Assembly: GCA_903830945.1 (NCBI GenBank)
Contig: CAIKVT010000066.1
Coordinates: 1 to 44,196 of the forward strand
Length of the DNA stretch: 44,196 nucleotides
From: an uncultured Elusimicrobia bacterium
Lineage (GTDB): Bacteria > Elusimicrobiota > Elusimicrobia > UBA1565 > UBA9628
Direction: 5' to 3'
In this document: in pieces, positions 28,336 through 38,800 of the stretch
Numbering within the stretch: the first letter of the stretch is position 1
Layout of the letters: every line of letters begins with the position of its first letter
The notes under the pieces: model-generated
What the model was told of the DNA's origin: nothing
Database searches by the model: none
Seen by the model: only the letters and a program-made list of their open reading frames with translations
Made by a program: the position numbers and the translations under genes

Positions 28336-29345
28336 CACTGCCACCCCAACATGAGGCAGTTGAGGCCGCTGCCGATGCCCAGAAAAGCGACCTGATTCCC
28401 TTTTTCGAGGAACTCGCGTTCCTCGGCGATGGCCGCAGTCATAGGCAAAGACACGGTGCCGATGTTGCCCAGGAACTCGTAGGTCTGGAAATCCTTCGCC
28501 TCGGGCACGCCGATCTCCGCGAGGACCTGGCTGCGATGCGGGGCGCCGACCTGATGGCAGATGGTCTTGTCCACGCCCGCGGCAGTCCAGCCCAACTCCT
28601 TCATAAAAGCGGCCCAAGTGGCACGTCCCAGGCCCACGCCGTGCTTCAAGACCGCGGCGGCGTCCGTGGACATGCAATCGCGCTGCCAGAGGCAGAGGCC
28701 GTGGTGCTCGGGAGCGGTGCGCAGGACGCCTCCCAGGAGGCGATGCCCGCGACGACCGAAGGAACCGTCGGTCAACAGCACGCCGACTGCCCCCGAGCCG
28801 CCGGTCAAGGTGGCCATGGAAAGACGGAAATGGCTCATACTCGGGTCTTTGAGCATGCTCGCGATCATACTGTCGTTGATCTCGCGGGCGGACTCGCAGG
28901 AGACGACCAGGCCCGCGCGTATAGCGCCGAGCTCAATGGCATTGGCGACCTCGAAGATGCCGTTCATGACGCCAAGGCAGGCGTTGGAGATGTCGTAGAC
29001 CGCACAGTCCGGCCGGACCCCCAGGCCGGCCGCCACGGCGCAGGCCGTTGCTGGCTCGCTGGCCTCGCGACAGACGCCCGCGTAGATAAGGGCGCCGAGT
29101 TCCGAGGCCGGTACGCCGCCCGCGGCCAGGGCCTTGCGCCCGGCGCGCGCCGCGCCTTCGGAAAGCTTGAAGCCCGGCTCCCACCAGCGCCGCTCGCGGA
29201 TGCCGGTCAGGGCTTCGAGCTGGCCCGTCTGCATGCCCAAGGCGCGGTAGACCGGGGCGATGCGCTCCTCCAAGGTCGCGGAGGCGACCACGTCGGGCGC
29301 CAACTCGTAGCCGATGGCCTCTAAAAAAACCTTAGTATAGCGCAT
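28332..29345 (-). CDS. oleA: OleA-like head-to-head acyl-CoA condensing thiolase
   Basis: 337 aa, start at 29345 after GGGAGGGGC; the longer frame runs through the lipoprotein gene. Thiolase fold with the OleA pattern: Cys123 in SNACLGVMNGI, His264 in CHQVGAPH, Asn294 in GNIGTVSLP, and Glu97 in REASEPATA, equivalent to the Glu that OleA donates across the dimer and that ordinary FabH lacks. OleA joins two acyl chains by a non-decarboxylative Claisen reaction to a 2-alkyl-3-ketoacid. It is not FabH-like in context. Second gene of the six-gene operon; the adjoining Pfa-like synthase may supply the chains. Confidence 0.9.
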   Translation of the reverse strand: MRYTKVFLEAIGYELAPDVVASATLEERIAPVYRALGMQTGQLEALTGIRERRWWEPGFKLSEGAARAGRKALAAGGVPASELGALIYAGVCREASEPATACAVAAGLGVRPDCAVYDISNACLGVMNGIFEVANAIELGAIRAGLVVSCESAREINDSMIASMLKDPSMSHFRLSMATLTGGSGAVGVLLTDGSFGRRGHRLLGGVLRTAPEHHGLCLWQRDCMSTDAAAVLKHGVGLGRATWAAFMKELGWTAAGVDKTICHQVGAPHRSQVLAEIGVPEAKDFQTYEFLGNIGTVSLPMTAAIAEEREFLEKGNQVAFLGIGSGLNCLMLGWQW

Positions 29346-29355
29346 GCCCCTCCCG

Positions 29356-30240
29356 TCAGTCCTCAACGACGCGGGAGATGGCTTCGACCAAAGAGCCTGC
29401 GGCCTGTTCCGCGGCCTTCTGCACGGCCTTCTCGCAGGCCTCGGCCTGAGTGCGCCCGAACCCAGTCGCGTCCTGGGCGGCTTGGCCCACGACCACATGC
29501 TGCCCTGGATCGCCCTTTGACACTAGGGCCTCGGGACGCAAGCTGGCCCGGCAGGAAGGACCCAAGTCCACCCCCATGGGCCTCGTCGATCCGAGCCCCT
29601 CCGTCTTGAGCTCGCCCGACACCGCAATGCGCGCAGCCCCGGCCTGCGCCGGAGACAGGACCACGAAACCCTTCGCGTTGAATCGGCGCGCGAACTCGAC
29701 TTCCGCGAGCTTCACCAAGCCGGCAGCGACGCCGGATATCCCGACGCTGACGCTCTTCTCGGTGCGACGGCGCTGCGCCGCCGCGAACGCCTCCTTGATG
29801 GCCGCGTCAGCGTCTTCCTGGATCATGGAGCAGCGCACCCAGTACTCCTTGCTGCGCTCGTCGCGGTACTCGTCGAAGCGCTTGCGCCCCAGGACAGCGT
29901 CGAAGACACTGCCGGTCATGCTCTCGATATCCTCACGGGACACTTCTGAGCCGTTGCGCATCTCGGCCTGAAGGCTGGTCTTGACCTCACCACTGACCAC
30001 GACGCGCAGCTTCAAGCTCAGCTTCTGCAGGGCGTCGTTGTAGGCCGTGTCGCGGGCCTTCTTGACGCCGTCCGGGTCAGAGGCCCGATAGGAGCCGAAC
30101 CCGACCCCGTCTATCCCGGCTCCCTCCGCGCCGGCGGAGCCAACCCAAACCGGTCGGCGCGAGGCTGGGCTGCCGCAGGAGGACAGGACGAATGCCGCCA
30201 GAAGCGCGACCGCGGCTTGCTTTAAAAGCGCTTTACTCAT
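29356..30240 (-). CDS. LPP20-like lipoprotein heading the ole operon
   Basis: 294 aa, start MSKALLKQ at 30240 after GGAGGATT. Lipoprotein signal: hydrophobic VALLAAFVLSS then Cys22 (SCGS). Residues about 45-160 (GFGSYRASDPDGVKKARDTAYNDALQKLSLKLRVVVSGEV...) follow the LPP20/FlgP pattern, and the second half (GISGVAAGLVKLAEVEFARRFNAKGFVVLSPA) recalls CsgG/LpoB-like folds. Likely anchored in the outer membrane. It ends 10 nt before oleA, so it is co-transcribed with the olefin genes. Divergent from the vWA protein gene. Function unknown. Confidence 0.65.
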   Translation of the reverse strand: MSKALLKQAAVALLAAFVLSSCGSPASRRPVWVGSAGAEGAGIDGVGFGSYRASDPDGVKKARDTAYNDALQKLSLKLRVVVSGEVKTSLQAEMRNGSEVSREDIESMTGSVFDAVLGRKRFDEYRDERSKEYWVRCSMIQEDADAAIKEAFAAAQRRRTEKSVSVGISGVAAGLVKLAEVEFARRFNAKGFVVLSPAQAGAARIAVSGELKTEGLGSTRPMGVDLGPSCRASLRPEALVSKGDPGQHVVVGQAAQDATGFGRTQAEACEKAVQKAAEQAAGSLVEAISRVVED

Positions 30241-30294
30241 CAGGAGAATCCTCCGGGAACCTTGGCCGAAAGTCGGTGTCAAAAAGGATAGCAT

Positions 30295-30323
30295 TTCACC
30301 GCTATCTCGGTCCGCGATAGTAT
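30295..30323 (+). promoter_or_regulatory. Possible promoter for the CsgG-like/vWA gene
   Basis: TTCACC (30295-30300) and TAGTAT (30318-30323) with a 17-bp spacer, both imperfect. Start near 30330, 25 nt before the ATG at 30355. The 114-nt divergent gap should also hold the ole-operon promoter; a TTGACA on the minus strand (30282-30277) has no matching -10 box, so I leave that one open. Confidence 0.3.
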
Positions 30324-30354
30324 GTTACAATCCCAACCACCCACAGGAGGATTA

Positions 30355-31998
30355 ATGAAGACCAGGCCCAGACTCGTTTTAGCGCTCTCCTTGCTGACTT
30401 TCCTGGCCGCGTCCGCTTCAGCGGAGCCGCTGGAGAAGCTCGCCCGCAAGCTGGAAGCCGGCCTGAAAGGCCAGCCCGTCAAGCTGATGGCAGTATTGAG
30501 CTTCCCTTACCATGACGGGGCCACGAGCAGCGGCTCCACCATCGTGCAGGAGCGCCTGACCACATTCCTCGTTGAGAGCGGCAATGTACAAGTCGTGGAA
30601 CGCAGCCTCCTCAAGAAGGCGCTGGAGGAGATGAAGCTCGAAACCACGGGCCTGATGGACCCGCAGACCACCAAGGAACTGGGCAAAGTCCTGGGAGTAG
30701 ACGCAGTGGTGGTGGGGACGCTCAACGACCTTTCCAAAAAAAAGACCGAGATCAACGCGCGCATCATCCAGACCGAGACCGGCAAGATCCTGACCGCAGG
30801 CCAGACCAGCTTCTCCCGGACCTGGACGGACGACCCGATCAAGACGCCCGCAGGCCCGACCCCGCCTCCCACGCCCGTGACCGGGCCGGCCAATCCGGCG
30901 ACCCCGGCCAACCCTCCGACGGGACAATACCTGGGCAAGGCCTTGGTCCAGATCGCCATCCTCCTCGACACCTCCAATAGCATGGACGGACTAATCAGCC
31001 AGGCCAAGAACCAGCTCTGGCACATCATCAACGAGTTCGGCGCAGCGGAAAAGGGCGGCAACAATCCCACGGTGCAGGTCGCGCTCTATGAGTACGGCAA
31101 CGACAACCTTGCCGCGGGCGAGGGCTACATCCGCCAGGTCCTGCCTTTCACCACGGACCTGGACAAGATCTCAGAGCAGCTCTTCGGCCTCAGGACCCGC
31201 GGCGGCCAGGAGTACTGCGGCTGGGTCATCCGCGATGCGATCGGCTCACTGCAGTGGGACAGGCACGCCGACGTATACAAAGCCATCTTCATCGCCGGCA
31301 ACGAGCCGTTCACCCAGGGCCCCGTGGACTTCCACGAATCGGTCGCGGAGGCCGTCAAGAAAGGCATCGCAGTCAACTCCATCTTCTGCGGCAACCGGCA
31401 GGAAGGCGTGGCCATGCAGTGGAAGGCCGGGGCCGACGCGGGCGGAGGCGACTACGCCAACATCGACCAAGCGGCCCAGGTGGTCTCCGTTCAAGCCCCC
31501 CAGGATGCCGAGATACAGCGCCTCTCCAGCCAGCTCAACGACACTTTCATCGCCTACGGCTCAGCAGGAAAAAAGGCCCGAGCCCGACAGGAAGCCGCGG
31601 ACAACTCCGCCCTCGCGGCTCCGGCCGCGACGGGCGTGGCCACCCAACGCGCCATGGCCAAGGCGGGGACACAGTACAGCAGCCAAGCCGCGGAATGGGA
31701 TGTGGTCAGTGCGTTGGATACCGGCAAGCTCAAGGAAAGCGAGATCCGCAAGGAGGAACTGCCCAAGGAGCTCCAGGCCATGGATTCCAAGGAGCGGGAC
31801 ACCTACATCCGCAAGAAAGCGAACGAACGTAAAGCCATCCAAGCCAAGATCAGCCAATTGAGCGAGCAGCGGCGCAAATACGTATCCTCTGAGGAAAAGA
31901 AGCTCGCGGCGCAAGGCGCCAGCCAGACCTTGGGCCAGGCCGTCATCAAGACAGTGCGCTCTCAGGCGACGAAAAAGGGGTTCAAATTCAAAGATTGA
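30355..31998 (+). CDS. Secreted CsgG/FlgO-like domain plus von Willebrand A domain protein
   Basis: 547 aa; the start at 30355 follows AGGAGGATTA. Signal peptide 1-23 (ALSLLTFLAASASA). Residues 40-158 resemble the FlgO/CsgG-type domain (VKLMAVLSFPYHDG, VVERSLLKKALEEM, LGKVLGVDAVVVGTLND). A Pro/Thr-rich linker (164-190) follows. The vWA domain at about 196-395 has an intact MIDAS start DTSNS (205-209). The C-terminal 100 residues are Lys/Glu/Arg-rich and likely helical. Periplasmic or surface location is inferred. Its last 11 bases overlap the convergent transposase frame. Confidence 0.7.
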   Translation: MKTRPRLVLALSLLTFLAASASAEPLEKLARKLEAGLKGQPVKLMAVLSFPYHDGATSSGSTIVQERLTTFLVESGNVQVVERSLLKKALEEMKLETTGLMDPQTTKELGKVLGVDAVVVGTLNDLSKKKTEINARIIQTETGKILTAGQTSFSRTWTDDPIKTPAGPTPPPTPVTGPANPATPANPPTGQYLGKALVQIAILLDTSNSMDGLISQAKNQLWHIINEFGAAEKGGNNPTVQVALYEYGNDNLAAGEGYIRQVLPFTTDLDKISEQLFGLRTRGGQEYCGWVIRDAIGSLQWDRHADVYKAIFIAGNEPFTQGPVDFHESVAEAVKKGIAVNSIFCGNRQEGVAMQWKAGADAGGGDYANIDQAAQVVSVQAPQDAEIQRLSSQLNDTFIAYGSAGKKARARQEAADNSALAAPAATGVATQRAMAKAGTQYSSQAAEWDVVSALDTGKLKESEIRKEELPKELQAMDSKERDTYIRKKANERKAIQAKISQLSEQRRKYVSSEEKKLAAQGASQTLGQAVIKTVRSQATKKGFKFKD

Positions 31999-32704
31999 AC
32001 GAATTCGGGGACACAATATCTAACTCCCTTCCACCCGACTGGATATAGCTGGTCGCTTTAGGGCCAGGCCGTTGCCTTCGCAATCTGCGGCCCAGCTGTG
32101 CCTCCAGCCGAGTCACGAACTCGTCAGCCCCCAACGGTCTGCCGGTCCGCTCACAATCGCGGATTCTATCGACGGTCCCTTTATCCATCGGTTCAGCCAA
32201 GAACTCCTGCCAATCCGCGACGATATCTAGCAGCGGCCTTACCTCGACCACATGGTCATCTCGCGCATTCAAGTGCGCCCTGGCACTGCTCCACGGATAG
32301 GATTCAGGACGCTCCACCAGCCCAGCCCGCACAGGATTGAGCTCAATGTACCTTGCCGCGTTCAACAGGTGTCTCTCATCCATAGGGCACGAACCGAACC
32401 GTCCTTGCCAGAGGTAGCCGGTCCATCCTTCCCTCTGATTGATGAGACTCGTGTAACGGCGATGAGTCTCCCCGATAGCGCGGTGAAGGCCGTCCTCGCT
32501 CCCAGGGACCATGATTAGGTGCACATGGTTCGGCATCAATACATAACCCCAAATCACCACACCGCATTTTGCGGACTGCTCCGCCAACAGATCCAAATAA
32601 CTCTCAAAATCGGAGTCCCGAAAAAATGTCCTCATTCTTCGGTTTCCCCTTTGAACTATATGATGGGGGATGCCTGGGACGACGACCCGTGCCATGCGCG
32701 CCAT
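31988..32704 (-). CDS. REP-associated tyrosine transposase (Y1, HUH family)
   Basis: 238 aa. Opening MARVVVPGIPHHIVQRGN, the HUH motif MPNHVHLI (His60, His62) and a candidate nucleophile Tyr119 in ARYIELNPVRAGLV are typical of RAYT/Y1 transposases, which nick and move short palindromic REP elements. An ATG three codons in (32695) is an alternative start. Its final residues (DIVSPNSFNL) are encoded by the left terminal inverted repeat and by the end of the neighbouring vWA gene, so the original C-terminus may have differed. Many short palindromes in this window could be its substrates (inference). Confidence 0.88.
   Translation of the reverse strand: MARMARVVVPGIPHHIVQRGNRRMRTFFRDSDFESYLDLLAEQSAKCGVVIWGYVLMPNHVHLIMVPGSEDGLHRAIGETHRRYTSLINQREGWTGYLWQGRFGSCPMDERHLLNAARYIELNPVRAGLVERPESYPWSSARAHLNARDDHVVEVRPLLDIVADWQEFLAEPMDKGTVDRIRDCERTGRPLGADEFVTRLEAQLGRRLRRQRPGPKATSYIQSGGRELDIVSPNSFNL
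32003..32027 (+). repeat. Left terminal inverted repeat
   Basis: Begins ATTCGGGGACACAATA and ends TAACTCC; the reverse complement of 32776-32800 with three mismatches (positions 1, 17 and 18). Confidence 0.75.
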
Positions 32705-32775
32705 AGGATGTTTATCCGGGCCGCTCTTCGGCCCTAATAATCATACGATTGACAGGCGATTTAGTTCCGTGGCCC

Positions 32776-32800
32776 GGAGTTAAGTATTGTGTCCCCGAAC
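32776..32800 (-). repeat. Right terminal inverted repeat
   Basis: Begins GGAGTTA and ends TATTGTGTCCCCGAAC; it pairs with 32003-32027 over 22 of 25 bases. It lies 7 bp from the stop of the Pfa-like megasynthase gene. Confidence 0.75.
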
Positions 32801-32807
32801 TACCGAA

Positions 32808-35800
32808 CTAAGCTAGGCGCAGGGTGAAGTCGGTCATCGTGTAGATGACCAAGCCGTCCACCTTCAGCAAGCCGTCCGCCTTGATGAGCCGGCGCGCATC
32901 GTCCACCGCGGTCACGCAGGCCTCTACGGTGACGAGTTTATTGGTTGGGATAACCTGGCCTCTGTAGAGCCAACCGTGCTTCTGGCCCAAAGCCATGGAC
33001 TCGAAGCGGCCCGATGCGCCTGGCCATCTCTCGCGCGCCGCGACCTTCATCAGCTGGATAAAGGATTCCAAGCCCAATGAGCCCGGACAGACCGGATCCT
33101 GATAGAAATGCGCCTTAAAGAACCACTCGGACGGGTCCACCCTCTTCGTGCCGCGGATGAAGCCCAACCCCCTCAACCCGCCGTCCGGCACATAGCAATC
33201 GACCGAATCGACCATCATGAGCATCTTATCCGGCATGCCCGCCTGCGCCAGGCTAGGCCGCAGACCACGCGCCAGCTCAGCCTGGGACGACGCATAAGAC
33301 GCAGCCCCGCGCACTCCGACCTGTGCGGAAAGAGCGCCTTTGGAGAAGAACCCGAACTCCGTGCTGCCCTCATAGACTAAACGCCCGTCGCAGCGCACGG
33401 CCATCTCATAGTCCTGGATGAGCATGCCCGCTGACTGCACGTTCTTGGTCATCTTGACCGTGGTGACAAGCGTCCCGACATCAGGGCCGATCTCTTCATG
33501 TTGGATGGCGGCCCCGCCCAGGTTACGGAAAGAAAGGTCGGTCTGACTCGACAAGGCCGAGCCCACGTAAGCGGCCAGCCAGCCGCAAGGCTGCAGCGCG
33601 ATTTCCAAGAGCACACCGAAAGGCATGGTTGGCTGGCCGTTGGACTTGAAGTACCAGGCATCCTTCGGCACGTTATATTCCGCGTCCACCACGCCGCCGG
33701 CCGCCAACTTGAACGCCTCGCAGCCCTCTATCCGGGTTATGCGGTCCAGGACCTGATATGGCGGGCCAGGCAGGCGGGCGATCACCCGCCCGGAGTCGAA
33801 GACGCGGTAGGGTTCGCCGAAAGCCTCAGAAGGCTTTCCTACGGCAAAGGCCAAGATGCGGTCGGTATCGAACAACGGAACCGGCGCCCCCCTTGAGGGG
33901 GGCGCCGGTGGCGCGGCAGCAAAGCTGCCGCGCTCATTCCATAACACCGTCAATGCGGCTTTATCCGTCCCCCCCATCCTCACACACATATCCGTAATGC
34001 GCACAATGGGCTTATCGTCCGCGTACATCAAAGCGTCGGCGATGGCGAAAGGCGCTGGGTCGAAGCCCAACTCCTTGACCTCCACCCGGTAATGGACCTT
34101 CTTCGTCGAGGCGATTACCTGGCCGCGGCAGTGCAGGCCGCTGGTGACCCCAGGCACAGGCTCGTACCAGACCTTAGACTTCTCCCCCACCCAGCCCTGT
34201 CTCATGAGCAGGATGCGCAAAGTGTGCAGGCAGCACTCGTACATCAAGGTACCGGGCATCACGTTGTCATCGGAGAAATGGCAGGTCAGATGCCAGTCGT
34301 CTGGCCGGATGTCCGCCTCGCCTTTGATGACGCCCAGGCCCCAGCGTCCGCCTTTGGGATCGAGCTCCACCACCCGGTCGACCAGCGCCATCTTCCCTGT
34401 GGGCAGACCCACCGGCTCGCGCAACGGTAAACCCGCGAAAGCCGGACCGAAGCAGGCGGCAAGGTCTCCCCGACGTAGAGCCAGAACCTGCTCGTCGGAA
34501 TACTTCTCGCGGCCGAACCCCGGCACCAGCGGGGCCCAGTCAGCCGGCAGCTTGCCCGGCTTGGGTGCAAGCTCCTCGGGCTTGAACACCACGCCCTTGC
34601 CCGCGGCCAGCTCCTCGGAAGTGAAGAATCCGGCGCAGCCCTTGCGCATGCTCAAAAGCGGCTGGCTGTTCACCATACTCTCGTAGTTGAAGAAGAAGAG
34701 CCACACGTCCCCGTGCCGGGCGAAACGGTCGATCTTGATGTCGTAGCGGATCACATCGCCCGGAGTGGGCAGGCCGCGGTGGAAGGTCACCTCGGCGTCG
34801 AGCAGCCGGTAGACGCGCAGGCCCTTAGTCTCGAGGTCGATGCCGAGATAACCAGATAGGAAAAGGTCCGCTTGGCCCGCCTCAACCGCGATGCAGGTCG
34901 GGATGCGGTTGCAGTCCAGATACCAGGCTCCGGCCTTCACGTCGTGCTCCGTCACCACCCCGCCGGACTTCAAGGAGCGCGGCTCTCCCGACACGCTCAC
35001 GATACGGTCGACGAGCATCAGCGGCTCGTCAGGCAGGCGCACCCGGGTCGGATAAGAGTCCACCTCGGAAAAAAGCGGGCCTAAGGCCTTGCCAATGGAT
35101 CCAATGGCGAATTCCATGCACTTTTCGCGGCCCATAAAGCAGTCCGTTTTAAAATCTCGCGCCGCAGGCGCGGAAATCGCGCCGACACCCCCTGGGGTGT
35201 CGGCGTCATTCTCGTCAGCCAGCCGAGTTGAGGGGGGCAATATCCGTTCTCTCCCCCCTCCCTTCATCAGCGCATTTTGAAACGCGATGTTCTTCAACTG
35301 CGCCTGGGCGAAATTCTGTGAAAGCCTAAGGAATGCCTCATGCGCTTTGAGTCCAGCCGCATGCGCGGCCAGCAACTGCTGCTGCAAGGCGGTCGGTACC
35401 ATCACGACGGCGAGAGCCGGTCGCTCCGGGACAGGCGACACGGAAACCGGGAAGGCATCCGTCAGGGAAGGCGCTACCAAAGCCATGACCGGCGCTTCGG
35501 TCTTTGGTCTAGGCCTCCAGATGATAGGCTTAGGCGCCCCAGCACCCAAGGGCACGCTCACGCGCGGACGAGCCGGTGCGGGATCCTGGTGGTCGGCCGC
35601 GCAGGAGGACAGGCCGTAGAGGGGCTTCAAATCCACCGGGATGCGCTCCGCGATGAGCTGGGCCAGCAGGCGCAGCACCGTAGAGACTTCGTCGCTGCCC
35701 CTCATGCAGGCCGAGCGGGCCGCGTGCGGCAAGGGGCCCAAGATCTTGTCGATCATCCGTGTGGCCGAAGCCTGGGGGCCCAGCTCGATGAAGACCCGCG

Positions 35801-38800
35801 CCCCGTCCTCGTAGGCTTGGCGCACCAACGCCGGAAAGTCCAGCGGGCGCGCGGCCTGGGCCGTGATGGAGTCCGCGGCGCTCTCCTTGGTGACCTCATA
35901 GGCCTTGCCCCAAGCCCCGCTGTAGAAGCGCACGCCGGCCGGCGCCGTGGTGGGCAGCAGATGAAGTTCCCGATACTGTTTTTCAACGAGTTCAGCGGCC
36001 GGGAAATGCACGGTGGAGACGCCCTGCAGAGGAAGGAACACGCAGCCCAGGCCCTGGACCACGTTGTCTACGGCCTTGCGATAACCGCCGACCACGCACT
36101 CGAACGGCGCGTTGACGATCAAGAGCGCCGCCCGCTCCATGCCTTTCAAGGCCATCTTGACCGTGTCCGCCGGACGGTCGATGACGCCCAGCACCCAGTC
36201 CATGCGCTCATCGGAGGACAGGTTCCAGAAGCGGCGCGCCGCGTCGCAGGGGCCGGCCAGATCGCTGGTGAACAAGCTCGACTGCTTCATCCGGCGCAGC
36301 ATCTCGTCGCGGCCGGTCCAGGCGCGCAGGGCGAAGAGCCCGGCGGTCTCTCCCAGGCTGTAGCCCACCACGAACCTGGGCTCGACGCCGAAGCCGCGCA
36401 CCAGGTCGCTCAAAGCCGTGGCATGGGCCACGGAGCCGAAGATCATGGCGTGGAAATCGGCGATAATGGCGGCCTCGGCCTTCGCCTCCCAGCCCTGCTC
36501 CCAGGAGAACCGCCACGGTGCGAAGCGTTCGGGCACGGACTGGCCGCGCAGGTAGCCGTTCTCTGCGTCGAGCCGCCGCAGGACCTCGGGCCATTGAACG
36601 CCCAGACCCACGCTCATGCCCAGGTACTGATTGCCCGAGCCCGGGAACACGAAAGCCAGCGCCTCGGCGCCGAAGGCGACGCGCGTGGTCACATGGATCC
36701 GGTCGCCCGATATGGGCCGCTCCGGGTTGTCGCGTACTGACTGCTCGGCCGCGGTCATCAGCTCAGCCAGGTCCACGACGCCGCACGCCACGAAAGCCAA
36801 CCCGAACTTGCGCTCCGGATGACTCCCCTGGGACGCCCACCAGCGGCGGGCCAGTCTCTCCACGCTGGAATCCGCATCCTGCGCCGCCAGCCAGGAACGC
36901 AGGGCGGCTAGACCGTCCAAGAGCCCGGCCGCGTCGTCAGCCTCGACTACGAAGAGTGCCTCATCTCGCGCGCCCAACGGCTGGCGCCGTTCCGTCGCGA
37001 CGCGCCCGCCCTCCGCAGCCTGAGGCACGGCCTCTAGAACGACATGGCCGCAATTGCCGTCCGTGGCCATGGAGCTCACACCGGCGCGGCGCGGCCCCTC
37101 GGCGCGGTTGCGCAGCCAGTACTGAGGCCGCAGAGGGACATGGAACCGCTTGGCCGCGGCCGCGAGCTCAGGCAGTGCCTGGAAGGGCCTCATGGGCGGC
37201 AATATCTCCTGATAGAGGCTCAGAGCCGCTTTGACAAGGCCTGCCAGAGCCGAGGCAGCCCCCGCGTGCCCAAGCTGGGACTTGACGCTGCCCAAGGCGC
37301 AGGGCAGGCCCGCTTCGGCCGTGCCGTAGAAATCAGCCAAGGCCTCGGCCTCGACCCGGTCCTCCGCGGGCGCGCCGCTGCCATGGGTCTCCAGGTAGCC
37401 CACTGTGGTGGGGTCCACTCCGGCATCGGCGTAGGCGCGGCCCAGCGCCGCAGCGTAGGCGGCAACGCTGGGCGCCGGCCGGTCCACCCCGCCTCCCGAA
37501 GCGAATCCCAGGCCCTTGATGACCGCGTAGACCCGGTCGCCGTCGCGCACCGCGTCGTCCAGGCGTTTCAAGATCAAAGCGGCCGCGCCCTCGCCCGGCA
37601 CAGGGCCGTCCGATGAAGAGTCGAAGGGCTTGGCCAAGCCGGCGCCGGTGAAGGGCCGTAGGGCATGGCTGCCCAGCACCGCGCGCAGGTCTCCGGAAAG
37701 GTCTACGGCGCCCGCGATGGCGACCTCGAGTTCGCCTTGCTGCAGAGCACGGACCGCCGCCTCCACGGCGCGCAGGCCGGAGTTCTCCTCCGAGGAGACG
37801 GCGAGGCTCGGGCCGCCGACATGGAACTCACGCGCCACGCGGCTGGCCACGATAGCGCCCAAGGCGCCCATGGTCCGATTGGCCGAAAGGGCCGGACCGA
37901 CAGCCTCGCGCAGGAGACGGATCCACTCGGCTTCATCCTCTGGCGAAAGGTCCCAGCCCAGTTTCTTGGCCCAGCGCCGCCCGGCCTCGGCTAAGGACCA
38001 GCGCAGATCGAAGTTGGTGGTGTTGAGGTCCAGGCCCAGGCCGATGAATACCCCTGCCGACTCTCCCGGAAATGACTTCAAGCCCGCGTCCTTGATCGCC
38101 TTGGCCGCTGTGTCGAGCATAAGAAGCTGCTGAGGCAGCATCTCCTCCATCTCCTTGGGCGGGATGCGGTAGTCAGCTGCCGCCACGCTCACCTCCGGAA
38201 GATAGTGCCCCGGGTAGCGGGACGCCTCGTTGCTGCCCCACCAGCGATTCTCAGGCATGGACAGCGCGGCCTGCGATTGTCCGCCCAGGACATGCTCCTG
38301 GAACCGCCGCAGACCAGAACAAGCCCCGAAGTTCGCCTCCATGCCTACGATAGCTATAGGGACATTCGCAGTCGCCGGCTCGACAGACACAGGCACGGCG
38401 ACGCTATGAACTTTGCGCCCTGGGAAGTTATACTCTTCGATCAAGACATGCGCGTTGATGCCGCCGAAGCCGAAGGCGCTGACCGCGGCGCGGCGAGGGG
38501 TCTTGCCATCCCGGCATTCCCAGCTCGAGCACTCGACGGGCACCCGGAAGGGGCTCTCCTCCAGAGCCAGCGCCGCGCCGGCCCGGGAGAAGTTGGCGCT
38601 GGGAGGCAGTAAGCGGCGCTGCAGGGCCAACAGCGTCTTCATGAGGCCGGCGGCGCCCGCGGCCGTAAGCAGGTGCCCGACATTGGACTTGACCGAGCCG
38701 ATAGGGCACTGTCCCGCGCTCCAGCCCCTCTCGCCCCAAAGTGCCTTGAGGCTCGCGACCTCGATGGGGTCTCCGGCGGGAGTTCCGGGCGCGTGGCATT

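Larger units (their letters stand above)
32003..32800. mobile_element. RAYT element with 25-bp terminal inverted repeats
   Basis: A 798-bp unit bounded by 25-bp inverted repeats that match at 22 of 25 positions, containing one Y1 transposase gene. It fills the gap between the convergent vWA gene (stop 31998) and the Pfa-like gene (stop 32808), with 4 and 7 bp left on each side. No clear target duplication was found in the flanks. Confidence 0.7.
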
